64,000 nt of DNA from an uncultured Bacteroidota bacterium (GCA_938008665.1 CALLKA010000149.1:1-64000); one strand, 5' to 3'; numbered from the stretch's first letter, positions 19,126 to 30,305 are shown. Numbers and translations are program-made. Notes: generated from the sequence alone by a model not told the origin.

Positions 19126-22100
19126 ATGTTACGATTGCTTACATTTTGCTTTATGCTATTCTTATCCACGCAAGCACTTGCGCAAAATAAAGTGCTTACT
19201 GGTAAAGTGAATGATGCTGCAGGCAACCCAATTTCGGGCGCTAGTGTGCGTGTGGTGGGATCCAATAAGGGTACTTTGACCAATGAAAAAGGTGAATTCA
19301 CTTTAACCATTGCTGCAAATGCTTCCTTACAATTTTCCTCTACAAATTTTGAAACTAAAGTTGTTGCTGTACAAGGCAAATCTTCTTTATCTATTGTTTT
19401 AGCACAGGAAACAACTAGTTTAAGTGATGTAGTAATTATAGGGTATGGCTCTCAAAAAAAGAAGGATTTAACCGGAGCTGTACGTAAAATTAATTTAGAA
19501 GGTTCTCCATTATCTACAATGACAAATATTAATGCTTTGTCAGCGTTACAAGGAACTCCTGGTGTAAATATTGGTGCAGTAACAACTGCAGGTGCTTCAC
19601 CAAGTGTACTGGTAAGAGGCCAACGTTCATTATCTGCTTCCAATGCGCCATTAATTATTTTAGATGGAGTGATTTTTTCAGGTAACTTAAATGAGATTAA
19701 TACGCAAGATATTGCTTCTTTTGATGTATTGATGGATGCGAGTGCAGCAGCTATTTATGGTTCTAGAGCTGCAAACGGTGTTATTATTGTAACCACTAAA
19801 GTGGGTAAATCAGGCAAACCAACTATTACATTTACGAATAATTATGGTGTTCAAAGCTGGACAAAAAAACCAGATATGAGAATGGGCGAAGATTTTATTA
19901 AATGGAGAACAGATAACAGAAAATTAGCTGGTCAAGCCGATTTGTCGGTTCAAAAAGTATTAGATGCAAAGGAATTGGTGGCATATAATGCTGGGCAACA
20001 AATTAACTGGTTAGATGAAATCACACAATTTGCACCATTGAATGATGTGAATATGAGCGTTTCAGGAAAGTCGGAAAATATTAACTATTACGTTTCTGGT
20101 AGCTTCTTGGATCAAAAAGGAGTTATTGATAATGATCGATTCAAAAAGTATAACGTTGCTGCAAAATTAGACGCTAAAATAAATAAATGGTTAAGCTATG
20201 GTTTAAACTATTATTATTCAGCCAGAGATTATTCAGGATTACTTCCTCAAATGGGACAAGCAACTATTGGTACACCTTATGCATATAAGTGGAAGGATGA
20301 GGCTAAGAATATTCTAGACAAAGCGCCAACACCTGCAAACTTAATCAATCCATATTGGGAGACACAATATGACGATAATTTGGAAAAGTATACAAGTACT
20401 AGAATTATTGGTTATGTAGCTGCTGATGTTCCTTATATCAAAGGCTTAAATTTTAGAGTAAATATCAGTAAGAATAAAGCGGAAACAGTGAGTGGAAATT
20501 TCAGACATGAAACTTATTTCATCAATCCTGATAATCCAGCTGACATTGCCACCCCAACAAAATATTTGTCAAGTACATCTGGAAGTATGGCGAATGTGTT
20601 AAATAATTCTTGGGAGGTTCAAAATTTGTTGACGTATAAAAAATCTTATAGAAATCACAATTTCGATGCCCTAGCTGGTTATCAAAGAGATTACACATCT
20701 ATATCAACATTGTCTACTTCAGCCTCTGATTTTGCAGCTGCTGGGACAACTGTATTGGGTTATTATGGTTTACATTTAGGTAATCCAGCTAACCAAAGAG
20801 TAAGGTCTTACTTTGAAGAAAGATCTAACTTGGCATACTTAGGCCGTTTGAATTACAACTTCAACAGCAAATATTACTTAACGATGAACTATCGTAAAGA
20901 TGGTTATTCAGCATTTGCACCTGGACATAAATTTGCAGAATTTTATGGGGGTGCTTTAGCATACGCAATTAGTGAGGAAGCTTTTTTCAAAAAAGCATTA
21001 CCGGTTGTGAATTACTTGAAATTTAGATTAGGATATGGTCAAAATGGTAACCAAGGTATTGATCCTTATGAAACCTTAGCGAATGTTTCTTCGGGCTCTA
21101 CCGTTTTTGGACCAACAAGCACGATGTATATTTATCAAGGTAATTTATCTAACCTTGGTCTTTCATGGGAAAAAACGACCACTTTAAATATTGGTTTAAA
21201 CTTTGCTATGTTTAATAATCGCATAAGTGGTGATTTGAATATTTATAAAAGTCAAACAACTGATCAATTATTAACAAGATCATTACCTAGTTTATCTGGT
21301 TTCGGATCAGTAAGAACAAATATTGGTCAAGTTGATAACCAAGGCGTTGAAGCATCAATAACTGGTGTAATTATTGAACCAAAAAGTGCTAATGGAATTC
21401 GTTGGGAAGCCACTGCAAATTTGTGGATGAACAGAAATAAAGTGGTTGCCTTAACTGGCGTTGATGCGGATGGTAATGGGGTAGAAGACGATGATTTGGG
21501 AAACAGATGGTTTATTGGTAAACCAATTGGAGCTATTTATGATTATAAAGTTGAGGGCATAGTTCAAACTGGTGACGCTGACTATATTGCAAAATATGGC
21601 GCTAAGCCAGGAGATTTGAAAATCATAGATCTTAATGGAACTGTAAGAGGTGATGGCTTACCAGATGGAAAGATAAACTCTTTAGATAGAACTATTATAG
21701 GTTATGTGCAACCTCGATATAGCTGGAGTTTTGCAAATACGGTGTCTTACAAAAATTGGCAATTCTATTTTAACTTTAATGCAATTACAGGAGGAGGTAG
21801 TGATAACTACTACATGTCACCAAATGCTACTTATAACCTAACTGCGTTTGGTAATAACCAACAACAAAACTGGTTAAATTTACAATACTGGACACCTGAA
21901 ACTCCAACTAATACATTTACGCGACCTAACTATTCAAATCCTTATGGCTATACTTATCCTCATGCACGTACTTTTATACGTTTGCAAGATGTGAGTTTAC
22001 AGTATGCGCTTAATGCTAAACAAATTGAAAAATTAAAAATTAAGGGATTGAAATTTTATGTTTCAGCAAAAAATCCAATTGTATTTAGCGATTGGTTAGG

Positions 22101-22185
22101 TTTAGATCCTGAAAATGGAGGTGTATTAGGTCAATCTAATCCAGTATTTAAGACAATCAATTTTGGAACAACATTAACCTTTTAA
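19126..22185 (+). CDS. SusC/RagA-type TonB-linked outer membrane transporter
   Basis: 1019 aa from the ATG at 19126, which begins directly with a signal peptide (MLRLLTFCFMLFLSTQALAQ); the GTG at 19072 would add 18 unrelated residues. Order: a carboxypeptidase-regulatory-like beta domain (about 25-95), a TonB box/plug with VVIIGYGSQKKKDLTGAV and the ASAAAIYGSRAANGVIIVTTK plug end, then a large beta-barrel. It imports oligosaccharides across the outer membrane with SusD as lid. Followed after 24 nt by susD. Confidence 0.95.
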   Translation: MLRLLTFCFMLFLSTQALAQNKVLTGKVNDAAGNPISGASVRVVGSNKGTLTNEKGEFTLTIAANASLQFSSTNFETKVVAVQGKSSLSIVLAQETTSLSDVVIIGYGSQKKKDLTGAVRKINLEGSPLSTMTNINALSALQGTPGVNIGAVTTAGASPSVLVRGQRSLSASNAPLIILDGVIFSGNLNEINTQDIASFDVLMDASAAAIYGSRAANGVIIVTTKVGKSGKPTITFTNNYGVQSWTKKPDMRMGEDFIKWRTDNRKLAGQADLSVQKVLDAKELVAYNAGQQINWLDEITQFAPLNDVNMSVSGKSENINYYVSGSFLDQKGVIDNDRFKKYNVAAKLDAKINKWLSYGLNYYYSARDYSGLLPQMGQATIGTPYAYKWKDEAKNILDKAPTPANLINPYWETQYDDNLEKYTSTRIIGYVAADVPYIKGLNFRVNISKNKAETVSGNFRHETYFINPDNPADIATPTKYLSSTSGSMANVLNNSWEVQNLLTYKKSYRNHNFDALAGYQRDYTSISTLSTSASDFAAAGTTVLGYYGLHLGNPANQRVRSYFEERSNLAYLGRLNYNFNSKYYLTMNYRKDGYSAFAPGHKFAEFYGGALAYAISEEAFFKKALPVVNYLKFRLGYGQNGNQGIDPYETLANVSSGSTVFGPTSTMYIYQGNLSNLGLSWEKTTTLNIGLNFAMFNNRISGDLNIYKSQTTDQLLTRSLPSLSGFGSVRTNIGQVDNQGVEASITGVIIEPKSANGIRWEATANLWMNRNKVVALTGVDADGNGVEDDDLGNRWFIGKPIGAIYDYKVEGIVQTGDADYIAKYGAKPGDLKIIDLNGTVRGDGLPDGKINSLDRTIIGYVQPRYSWSFANTVSYKNWQFYFNFNAITGGGSDNYYMSPNATYNLTAFGNNQQQNWLNLQYWTPETPTNTFTRPNYSNPYGYTYPHARTFIRLQDVSLQYALNAKQIEKLKIKGLKFYVSAKNPIVFSDWLGLDPENGGVLGQSNPVFKTINFGTTLTF

Positions 22186-22209
22186 TCACCTAGAATAATT
22201 AATAATATT

Positions 22210-23895
22210 ATGAAAACTCAAATGAAAAAAATATCAATTGTTCTATTTGCTGTTTGTTTTTTAATAAGCTGTAAAAAGGACGACGCTTTTTTAGAAGAAG
22301 TTAGAAAAGATGGATTAACAGTAGATAATGCCTTAGTGACAAGATCTCAGTTTGAATTAGCTTTAAACTCTTGTTACAGACAAGTTCAGTATTTTTATAA
22401 TTCCACTGATGGGTGGACTGACTTTTGGCATTTAGGTGTGAATTTTGATGTAGCAGCAACAACAACAATTTATATTGCCGATCCAACAGCGCCTTGGGTG
22501 GATTACACAAAAATCAATTCTCAAGATGCACAATCAGCAAAATGGTGGAACTGGAATTATGCTATTGTAAAATATGCAAATACGGTAATAGGTGGTGTTG
22601 AAAATAAGAGTGTGGTTCTTACTGCTGATGAAAAAAAGGCCTTGCTTGCAGAAGCTAGATTTTTTAGAGCATGGGCATATCGTAATTTAAATATAGCATT
22701 TGGTGGTGTGCCTATTATTGCAGGACCAGTTACCGAACCAAAAGTTGATTTTGTTCGTAATACGCCTGCAGAATGTAATGCTTTCATCAAAGCTGACTTA
22801 GAATATGCAAGTACGAATCTTCCAATTACAACTACAGTGAATGGTAGAGTGGTAAGAGCAGCTGCTGATAACTTATTAGCTGAAATTAACATCATCTTAA
22901 AAGATTATGATGGTGCGATTGCTGCAGCTACAAGAGTTATTGGTGGCGCAAGCGGATCCTATTCATTAATGAATACGCGTTTCGGTGCAAGAAAGGCTGA
23001 AACGATGACTACACGTGGAACCCCAACTGATTATTATTGGGATTTGCATGAAATTAATAATACTGATTATCAAATGGGAAATAAGGAAGCCATTTGGGTA
23101 GCACAATTTGAGCGTACAGTACCCGGAGGTGGTGTTGCTTACCCTGGTTCTGGAAACTGGATGATACAAGGTCGTGCTTATTGGTGTAGACATTGGTTAT
23201 TTGCAAAAGCAGGATTGGCGGTTCCAGGTGCTTCGGATAGTGTTGGTAGAGGTGCTTCCTTTATTCGAGGAACAGATTATAGCAATTGGGGTGTTTGGGC
23301 AAATGCGACAGGTGATATCAGAAACAACGAAACCAATATTCGTCGTAAGTTTTATTTCGGTGCAAATATTGCAGCAACTTCTACGCAACCAGCGTATAAA
23401 AAAGGAGATTTAATTCCAAAATCTTTTTTAACTGCAGCCGAAGATTCTATGTGGTATTGCTATCCAAACTGGACCAAATTCGGCACTGACAAACATTATG
23501 ATGGAAACTTTGTAAATGGTTATACGAAAGACCAATATGTGATGAGGTTGCCAGAAACCTTATTATTAAGAGCAGAAGCATATATTGCTAAAGGCGATAA
23601 GGCTAGTGCATTGGCGGATGTTAATACCATACGCGCGCGTGCAAAAGCACCATTAGCTACAGTGAATGAAATGGATATAAACTACATTTTAGATGAACGC
23701 GTTAGAGAATTATACGGCGAAGAATTTAGAATGTTAACCTTGATGAGATTAGGGTTAGTGTTCGATCGTGTACAAAAATATGGCGGAGCTATTCAACGTA
23801 CAACAGTATCTGCAAAAAATAATTTATTACCTATCCCACAAGGTGAAATCGATAAAAATATTGGCGCAAAGTTGGTTCAAAATCCTGGATATTAG
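22210..23895 (+). CDS. SusD/RagB-type glycan-binding lipoprotein
   Basis: 561 aa with a lipobox (FLISC, then KKDD), placing it on the outer membrane surface. The alpha-helical SusD/RagB fold is indicated by the N-terminal LALNSCYRQVQYF, the AEARFFRAWAYRNLNIAFGGVPI helix pair and the C-terminal ILDERVRELYGEEFRMLTLMRLG segment followed by LLPIPQGEID. Partner of the preceding SusC; closed by a strong hairpin terminator. Confidence 0.95.
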   Translation: MKTQMKKISIVLFAVCFLISCKKDDAFLEEVRKDGLTVDNALVTRSQFELALNSCYRQVQYFYNSTDGWTDFWHLGVNFDVAATTTIYIADPTAPWVDYTKINSQDAQSAKWWNWNYAIVKYANTVIGGVENKSVVLTADEKKALLAEARFFRAWAYRNLNIAFGGVPIIAGPVTEPKVDFVRNTPAECNAFIKADLEYASTNLPITTTVNGRVVRAAADNLLAEINIILKDYDGAIAAATRVIGGASGSYSLMNTRFGARKAETMTTRGTPTDYYWDLHEINNTDYQMGNKEAIWVAQFERTVPGGGVAYPGSGNWMIQGRAYWCRHWLFAKAGLAVPGASDSVGRGASFIRGTDYSNWGVWANATGDIRNNETNIRRKFYFGANIAATSTQPAYKKGDLIPKSFLTAAEDSMWYCYPNWTKFGTDKHYDGNFVNGYTKDQYVMRLPETLLLRAEAYIAKGDKASALADVNTIRARAKAPLATVNEMDINYILDERVRELYGEEFRMLTLMRLGLVFDRVQKYGGAIQRTTVSAKNNLLPIPQGEIDKNIGAKLVQNPGY

Positions 23896-23915
23896 GATAA
23901 ATAGTTCAATCGTTT

Positions 23916-23970
23916 AAAATAGCCAACTATTATTTACTTAAATTTAAGTAGTAATAGTTGGCTATTTTTA
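23916..23970 (+). terminator. intrinsic terminator after susCD
   Basis: A perfect 17-bp stem (23916-23932 with 23952-23968) extended by an inner TACTT/AAGTA stem and ending in a T tract. It closes the susCD transcript 21 nt after the susD stop. Confidence 0.85.
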
Positions 23971-23998
23971 TTTAAAGAATTCCAAAATTTCATAGTAT

Positions 23999-26900
23999 AT
24001 GTATAAATATTGCAAAGTTGTTTACTCAAGAATATATTTTTTTAATTTTTGTTTTGTTGCGCTTTCACTTATAAGTTTTAATTCGTTAAACGCCCAAACA
24101 GATCAGTTTGCTAAAATTGGCGCACAAAAGTATGCACTTCAAAAAAATTTATTAATTGAGCCGCCGCCCCCTGTTTTAACTAATAAAGTACTTCCTGGTG
24201 GTTTAATGCAAGGTGACGCATTTAAATACAATCATCAAATCTCAACGAAACAGGAACTGCAACTGGAATTAGATTCAATCAAAAAACACTATGCGGATTT
24301 TTTAAAATCTTTTTCTCCACTCCAAAAGTCTTTACGTCGTCAAATTCCAATTGAAACAATGAGTTGGCGTATTGGAACGATCGATGACCAACAAAACTTT
24401 AAAAATACTTTAGAAGGCAAGGGTGATTGGCAGGAAGTAAAAATGCCTCATTATGGGCCACCTGTTGGGCACGCTGTTACTTATTATACTAAGGAGATTA
24501 TTTTAAATGAGGATATGTTAAGCTTGGGTAGTTTATTTACTTGTTTTAAGGGGGTAGATTATAAAGCAGAGGTCTATTTTAATAATGTTTTTGTTGGAAA
24601 GCATGAAGGTTTTTTTGCGCCATTTGAATTTGATGTAATAAAATATGCGCATAAAGGAAAAAACACATTATTGGTTAAAGTGATTAACGAGCCAACCATA
24701 ACAGGTTCTGTAGATGACAAAGGCATACATACGGTAGGTAATAAAATTTATGCTGCGGGTGGCTTAGGCTATGATGAACCCATAGAAGGTTGGCATATTT
24801 GCCCACCAGCCATGGGTATTTATCAGGATTGTTATTTAGAAGCAAGAGCCACTTTATTTGTATCAGATGTTTTTGTTCGTCCAATGACACAAGATAGTAA
24901 GGCGGAGGTTTGGTTGGAAATTTTCAATACTGAAAATAACCAAAAAAATATTTCAATTGACTTGTCTTTGTATGGTGAAAATTTTAAGGCAACCTTGTTT
25001 GAAAATAAAAATTATTTGGCAAGTACAACACATATTCCAGGAATAGGGGATTTGGTCAAACCAACTGATTGGCAAACTAAATCATTACCCATGCAGTATG
25101 GGGTAAATTATATCAAAATTCCAATAAGTATACCCGATTTTAAATGGTGGGAAACAAATACGCCTTGGTTGTATAATTTACAAATTAAATTATCAGAAGC
25201 TAATAATAGAGAAGTGGATAGAGTAAATAAGAATTTTGGGATGAGAAGCTTTCAAATGGATACGGTGAACATACCCAAAGGTAAAATGTTTTTAAACGGG
25301 AAGCCGATTCGATTGAGGGGTGCAAACTCCATGGGGTTTGAACAAAATGATGTAAAAAATAAAAATTGGAACCAACTCATTGATGATATTTTATTAGCAA
25401 AGCTGGCTAATATGAATTTTTTAAGATTCACGCAACGTCCAGTGCAATCGGAAGTGTATGATTACTGTGATAAACTAGGCATGTTAAATCAAACCGATCT
25501 TCCTTTATTTGGAGCACTAAGGGTGAATCAATTTACAGAAGCAGTAAAACAAGCGGAGGAAATGGAAAGATTAGTGCGATCACACCCTTCAACTGTAGTA
25601 GTTACTTATATGAATGAACGTTTCCCAAATGCAGAAGGGAGTCCACAACGCAGTTTTGATAATTCTGAGGCCATTTATAAAGTTTTTGCTGCGATGGATC
25701 AAGCTGTTTTATTATCTAATCCTGATAGGGTCATAAAAGCAGGAGATGGTGATTATGACCCACCAAGTCCTGGTCTTCCTGATGCGCATTGTTATAACAC
25801 ATGGTACAATGGGCATGCCTTAGATTTAGGTAAATTCTATAAAGGGTATTGGCAATTGATAAAACCTAATTGGTTGTATGGTTGCGGCGAATTTGGTGCC
25901 GAAGGTTTGGACCCACTCAATACCATGTTAAAATATTATCCAAAAACATGGCTGCCACAAAATGACACTGAAAATAAGGTTTGGACCGCAAATAAAATTT
26001 CTAAATCACAAACCAATACATTTCATTACATGTGGTATCCTACACAAGTAGGTCTTGAAAATTGGATTAATGAAAGTCAAGATTTTCAGGCATGGGCCAT
26101 GAAATTAGTGGCTGAATCATTCAGAAGAGATTATCGAAATGTTTCCGCAGCAGTACATTTATTTATAGATGCATGGCCTGCAGGTTGGATGAAAGCAATC
26201 ATGGATGTGGATAGACAACCTAAAAAAGCCTTCTTCAGTTATCGTAATGCATTGGCGCCCTTATTGCCTTCCATTAGGAGTGACCGAAATTCATTCACGG
26301 CTGGTGATACTGCAAAACTAGAGGCTTGGATTTCAAATGATCAAAATAGCATTCCAATAAATCATACTGTGCAATACGAAGTATTTATCAATGGCAAAGC
26401 GGTGGTAAGACAATCGGCGAAAGCGGATATTTTATCAAATGCGCCACAATTTCAAGGTTTTATTAAGTTTATCGTACCTAATGTTTTAACAAGAACAACC
26501 GCAAATATTAAGTTAGGTGTATTTAATGATAAGGGAATATGTATCGAGCACAACACGCTAGAATTACAAATTTTCCCTGCGATCAAAAAATCAACACAAC
26601 AACTATTTGTATTGGGTACAGAACAAAGTAAAGCAAATAAAATTGCCGCAGATTTGAATTATAAGATAGCCTCTGTTATGAATAATGCGCAAGTAGTTAT
26701 TGTTGATGGCCCTGCAGATTATGAAAAAAACAAAATCGAAATTAATGCTTTTGTTAAAAATGGCGGTAAGGCAATATTAAATGAATGGCCTAATGGCGAT
26801 TATGAAATTGAAAGCAATAAATTTAATATTCAATCTACCATTATGGGTAATTATTATTTTGCTAACATTAGTAATGAAGTTTTGACTTCGTCAACATTAA

Positions 26901-27166
26901 AGCCGAAAGATTTTTTTATGTGGTATGATAAATCCAAAGATTATATACAACCTATTTTATATTCCGTGATTAAAGCGCCTAATTTTAAACCATTGGCAAC
27001 TAGTGGCCTTTGTAATTTCGCTGGGGAGGATCCTGCTGGTTATTTAGCCACTGGGTCATTTAAATATGGCAAAGGGCAATTTATTGTTAATACCATTAGT
27101 TTAGCAGGAAGAATCAAGGAAAATCCAGCCGGTGTCGAGTTCTTAAAAACAATCTTGAAAAAATAA
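23999..27166 (+). CDS. GH2-type beta-galactosidase/glucuronidase-like enzyme
   Basis: 1055 aa with an N-terminal export signal (about 1-33, ending LNAQ). Residues about 135-250 form the GH2 sugar-binding jelly-roll (FKGVDYKAEVYFNNVFVGKHEGFFAPFEFDV), then an Ig-like domain and a TIM barrel. Candidate acid/base E540 lies in TYMNERFPN, and candidate nucleophile E631 in YGCGEFGAEG, spaced as in GH2. The C-terminal about 250 residues form extra beta domains and a glutamine-amidotransferase-like segment (VVIVDGPADYEKN). Probably a secreted or periplasmic exo-glycosidase; sugar specificity not readable. Confidence 0.82.
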   Translation: MYKYCKVVYSRIYFFNFCFVALSLISFNSLNAQTDQFAKIGAQKYALQKNLLIEPPPPVLTNKVLPGGLMQGDAFKYNHQISTKQELQLELDSIKKHYADFLKSFSPLQKSLRRQIPIETMSWRIGTIDDQQNFKNTLEGKGDWQEVKMPHYGPPVGHAVTYYTKEIILNEDMLSLGSLFTCFKGVDYKAEVYFNNVFVGKHEGFFAPFEFDVIKYAHKGKNTLLVKVINEPTITGSVDDKGIHTVGNKIYAAGGLGYDEPIEGWHICPPAMGIYQDCYLEARATLFVSDVFVRPMTQDSKAEVWLEIFNTENNQKNISIDLSLYGENFKATLFENKNYLASTTHIPGIGDLVKPTDWQTKSLPMQYGVNYIKIPISIPDFKWWETNTPWLYNLQIKLSEANNREVDRVNKNFGMRSFQMDTVNIPKGKMFLNGKPIRLRGANSMGFEQNDVKNKNWNQLIDDILLAKLANMNFLRFTQRPVQSEVYDYCDKLGMLNQTDLPLFGALRVNQFTEAVKQAEEMERLVRSHPSTVVVTYMNERFPNAEGSPQRSFDNSEAIYKVFAAMDQAVLLSNPDRVIKAGDGDYDPPSPGLPDAHCYNTWYNGHALDLGKFYKGYWQLIKPNWLYGCGEFGAEGLDPLNTMLKYYPKTWLPQNDTENKVWTANKISKSQTNTFHYMWYPTQVGLENWINESQDFQAWAMKLVAESFRRDYRNVSAAVHLFIDAWPAGWMKAIMDVDRQPKKAFFSYRNALAPLLPSIRSDRNSFTAGDTAKLEAWISNDQNSIPINHTVQYEVFINGKAVVRQSAKADILSNAPQFQGFIKFIVPNVLTRTTANIKLGVFNDKGICIEHNTLELQIFPAIKKSTQQLFVLGTEQSKANKIAADLNYKIASVMNNAQVVIVDGPADYEKNKIEINAFVKNGGKAILNEWPNGDYEIESNKFNIQSTIMGNYYFANISNEVLTSSTLKPKDFFMWYDKSKDYIQPILYSVIKAPNFKPLATSGLCNFAGEDPAGYLATGSFKYGKGQFIVNTISLAGRIKENPAGVEFLKTILKK

Positions 27167-27174
27167 AATATTTT

Positions 27175-27987
27175 ATGCGTAATAATATTTCATATTACTG
27201 TCCACATTGGGGTAACCAAAAATCTTTTGATACTTTTTGTAAGAATGTAAAAAATGCAGGTTATGATGGTGTTGAGATGGATATTCCATTTGACGAAGAT
27301 GAGCGCGACCATATTTTTGTCAAATTAAAAAAATACCAACTTAAGCTAATAGGTCAATATTGGCAATCCATGGAAAAGGATTTTAAAACACATAAGGCTA
27401 ATTTTACAAAACACTTGTATCATTTAGCTTCCTTTGAGCCTGTATTAATTAATACACAAACAGGGAAGGATTATTTCAGCTTTGAAAAAAATATGGAACT
27501 CATTCAGCTTGCTGAAAATATTAGTAAGCAAACCGGTGTAATGATTGTACATGAAACGCATCGTGGTAAGTTTTTATACAATTTACCCGTTGTCCAAGCT
27601 TGTATAAAGGCAAATAAAAATGTGAAACTTACTTTGGATGCCTCTCATTTTTGTAATGTTCATGAATCTTATTTGGAGGATCAAGCGGAAGCTTTACAGG
27701 CAGCCATTACGCATACCCAACATTTACACGCAAGAGTAGGGCATCCTGAAGGGCCACAAGTAAATGACCCTCGGGCACCTGAATGGGCAGAAGCGTTAAA
27801 AAAACATTTTTCATGGTGGGATCAGGTGGTTGCATTGCATAAGAAAAACAAGACAGCCTTAACCATTACCACTGAATTTGGCCCTGCACCCTATATGCCA
27901 AGTTATCCTTATTCAAATAAACCTGTTGCAAAACAATGGGATATTAATATATTTATGTTGACCCAATTACAAAATCGTTATAAATAA
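27175..27987 (+). CDS. sugar phosphate isomerase/epimerase family (TIM barrel)
   Basis: 270 aa, no signal peptide. Xylose-isomerase-like TIM barrel: NAGYDGVEMDIPF near the start, an IVHETHRGKFLYN strand with candidate metal ligand E, VKLTLDASHFCNVHE, and the ITTEFGPAPYMPS end strand. Cytoplasmic epimerase or isomerase acting on sugars released by neighbours is likely. Lies 8 nt after the GH2 gene and 3 nt before the GH20 gene, so one operon. Confidence 0.8.
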   Translation: MRNNISYYCPHWGNQKSFDTFCKNVKNAGYDGVEMDIPFDEDERDHIFVKLKKYQLKLIGQYWQSMEKDFKTHKANFTKHLYHLASFEPVLINTQTGKDYFSFEKNMELIQLAENISKQTGVMIVHETHRGKFLYNLPVVQACIKANKNVKLTLDASHFCNVHESYLEDQAEALQAAITHTQHLHARVGHPEGPQVNDPRAPEWAEALKKHFSWWDQVVALHKKNKTALTITTEFGPAPYMPSYPYSNKPVAKQWDINIFMLTQLQNRYK

Positions 27988-27990
27988 TTT

Positions 27991-30252
27991 ATGAAAATAA
28001 AATGTATACTAGCTTGCTTGATAATATCATTTCATATACAAAATGTAAGTGCACAAGTTTTTAATATTTTACCCTATCCAAATAAATTGGAAACCACTAC
28101 CAAGGGTCAATTTGATTTAAATACTACAATTGAAATTACAAGTGCCATAACTGATCCGATGGTAACGCCCACTATTCAATTATTGAAAGAAAACCTAAAG
28201 CAATACCGTAAAACATCACCCATTGGAAAAACAAAATTTGAAATCTATCTAGATAATTCAATCACGAATAAGGAAGGGTATACGCTTAGTGTCGCATCCA
28301 ATAAAATTATTTTAAAAGGAAATAACGCAATTGGTGTTTTTTATGGTGTTCAAACATTTTTACAATTAGCAGAACAGTTTAAAAAAACCAAATTAATTCC
28401 CGCTGTATTTATTGAGGATGCACCCGCTTTATCCTATAGAGGTTTAATGCTGGACGTATCAAGACATTTTTTCCCAATTGATTTTGTTAAAAAACTAGTT
28501 GATATTATGGCGATGCAAAAGATGAATAATTTGCATATGCATTTAACGGATGACCAAGGCTGGCGGATTGAGATTAAAAAGTATCCAAAGCTGACAGAGG
28601 TTGGTGGCTATCGCAATGGTACCATTATTGGCAAGTTTCCTGGAGATGGAAATACCAATCAACGTTATGGTGGGTTTTATACGCAAGCAGAATTGAAGGA
28701 CTTAGTGCGTTATGCCGCCACTAAATTTATAAATATCGTACCTGAAATAGAAATGCCAGGGCATGCGAGTGCAGCTATTGCTGCCTATCCTGCTTTAAGT
28801 ACTTTTGAAAGTGAAAAAAAGGTACAGGAAACCTGGGGTGTTTTTGAGGATGTGTTTTCACCTACAGAATATACCTTTAATTTTTTACAGGATGTTTTAG
28901 ATGAAGTTATGGCCATTTTTCCTTCACCAGTGATACATATTGGTGGGGATGAATGTCCAAAGGAAGCATGGAAACGTTCGGCATTTTGTCAGCAATTAAT
29001 GAAAGAAAAAGGGATCAAGGACGAACATGCTTTACAGAGTTATTTTATTCAACGAATTGAAAAGTATATAAATTCAAAAGGCAGGCAGATTATTGGTTGG
29101 GATGAAATTTTAGAAGGCGGCTTAGCGCCAAATGCAAAAGTAATGAGTTGGAGAGGGGAAGCCGGCGGTATTGAAGCAGCAAAGCAACATCATGATGTAA
29201 TCATGACACCAATTGATTATTGTTATTTTAATTTTTATCAATCTACTAATCCTAAGGATTCTATCGCTTGGGGTGGATTTTTACCACTTTCAAAAGTGTA
29301 TAATTATAATCCAATGCCTAAGGGTTTAAATGAATTAGATGCAACTTATATTAAAGGAATTCAAGCTAATTTATGGACCGAATATGTTACTAATGTTAAA
29401 TTAGCGGAGTATATGTTATTTCCTCGCTCTATTGCTTTTGCTGAAGTTGCTTGGACAAAACAAAAACCAGGGTTTGATCATTTTGTAAAAAGGTTAGTTC
29501 CTTATTTAAGTCAATTAAAAGCAAATGACATTCATTATTCTACGCAGTTATTTGATATTAAAATTAAGAGCAAATTAAATGCGCAAAAAACCGGTTTTAC
29601 ATTACAAGCGACTGGTGTTGCAAGCCCTGCTGAACTTATTTATGAAATGTCGGGAAAGCCATTGACAATAAAAAGTCCTAAATTAATTGCCCCATTAACG
29701 GTTTCTACATCTGCGACTATTTCCATTGGTGCTTTATTTGAGAATACAGTAGTTAATGAGGTTCATGCTGAATTCACTATTAATAAAGCTACAACCGCTA
29801 CCATTTTAAATACATCAACACCCGACCCTGCGTATAATCAATCAGGTGCAAAAGGTTGGAGTAATGGCATTATCGGAAGCAGTAATCGTTTTAACGATGG
29901 GGAATGGTTGGGCTTTAATGGCAAACCCTTTGAAACTGTAATGCAGTTTAATAAAACCGAATCATTAAAGAATGTCCAATTACATTTCTTTCAATCAAAA
30001 GGCAGTTGGGTGTATTTACCAAAAAGTGTTGAAATATTTAGCTCAATGGATGGTGTGAATTTTAGCTTAATTGCAAAACAAGCTAATTTTGAAAAAGTCA
30101 AAGATGGCAAGTTTACATTGAATATTGCAACACCAGTTGCACAAGCGAAATACTTAAAAATTATTGCACTTCACTTGGATAAAATACCTGCTGGCAATGC
30201 TGGCGCAGGCTCACCTGCTTGGTTGTTTATTGACGAAGTGATGGTGAACTAG
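27991..30252 (+). CDS. secreted beta-N-acetylhexosaminidase (GH20) with C-terminal discoidin-like domain
   Basis: 753 aa with a signal peptide (ending VSAQ). Residues about 25-140 are the GH20b domain. The catalytic barrel starts with SYRGLMLDVSRHFFP, then HLTDDQGWRIEIKKYPKL; the catalytic pair D320-E321 sits in HIGGDECPKEAW. After about residue 520 come a beta-sandwich segment and a C-terminal F5/8-type region (about 610-750) that could bind glycan. Removes terminal GlcNAc or GalNAc. Last gene of the three-gene unit starting at 23999; a hairpin 54 nt downstream may also end its transcript. Confidence 0.92.
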   Translation: MKIKCILACLIISFHIQNVSAQVFNILPYPNKLETTTKGQFDLNTTIEITSAITDPMVTPTIQLLKENLKQYRKTSPIGKTKFEIYLDNSITNKEGYTLSVASNKIILKGNNAIGVFYGVQTFLQLAEQFKKTKLIPAVFIEDAPALSYRGLMLDVSRHFFPIDFVKKLVDIMAMQKMNNLHMHLTDDQGWRIEIKKYPKLTEVGGYRNGTIIGKFPGDGNTNQRYGGFYTQAELKDLVRYAATKFINIVPEIEMPGHASAAIAAYPALSTFESEKKVQETWGVFEDVFSPTEYTFNFLQDVLDEVMAIFPSPVIHIGGDECPKEAWKRSAFCQQLMKEKGIKDEHALQSYFIQRIEKYINSKGRQIIGWDEILEGGLAPNAKVMSWRGEAGGIEAAKQHHDVIMTPIDYCYFNFYQSTNPKDSIAWGGFLPLSKVYNYNPMPKGLNELDATYIKGIQANLWTEYVTNVKLAEYMLFPRSIAFAEVAWTKQKPGFDHFVKRLVPYLSQLKANDIHYSTQLFDIKIKSKLNAQKTGFTLQATGVASPAELIYEMSGKPLTIKSPKLIAPLTVSTSATISIGALFENTVVNEVHAEFTINKATTATILNTSTPDPAYNQSGAKGWSNGIIGSSNRFNDGEWLGFNGKPFETVMQFNKTESLKNVQLHFFQSKGSWVYLPKSVEIFSSMDGVNFSLIAKQANFEKVKDGKFTLNIATPVAQAKYLKIIALHLDKIPAGNAGAGSPAWLFIDEVMVN

Positions 30253-30305
30253 AATTACCATTTATATATTGAACTTTTTTCGCACAGCACTAATTAAATA
30301 AAAAA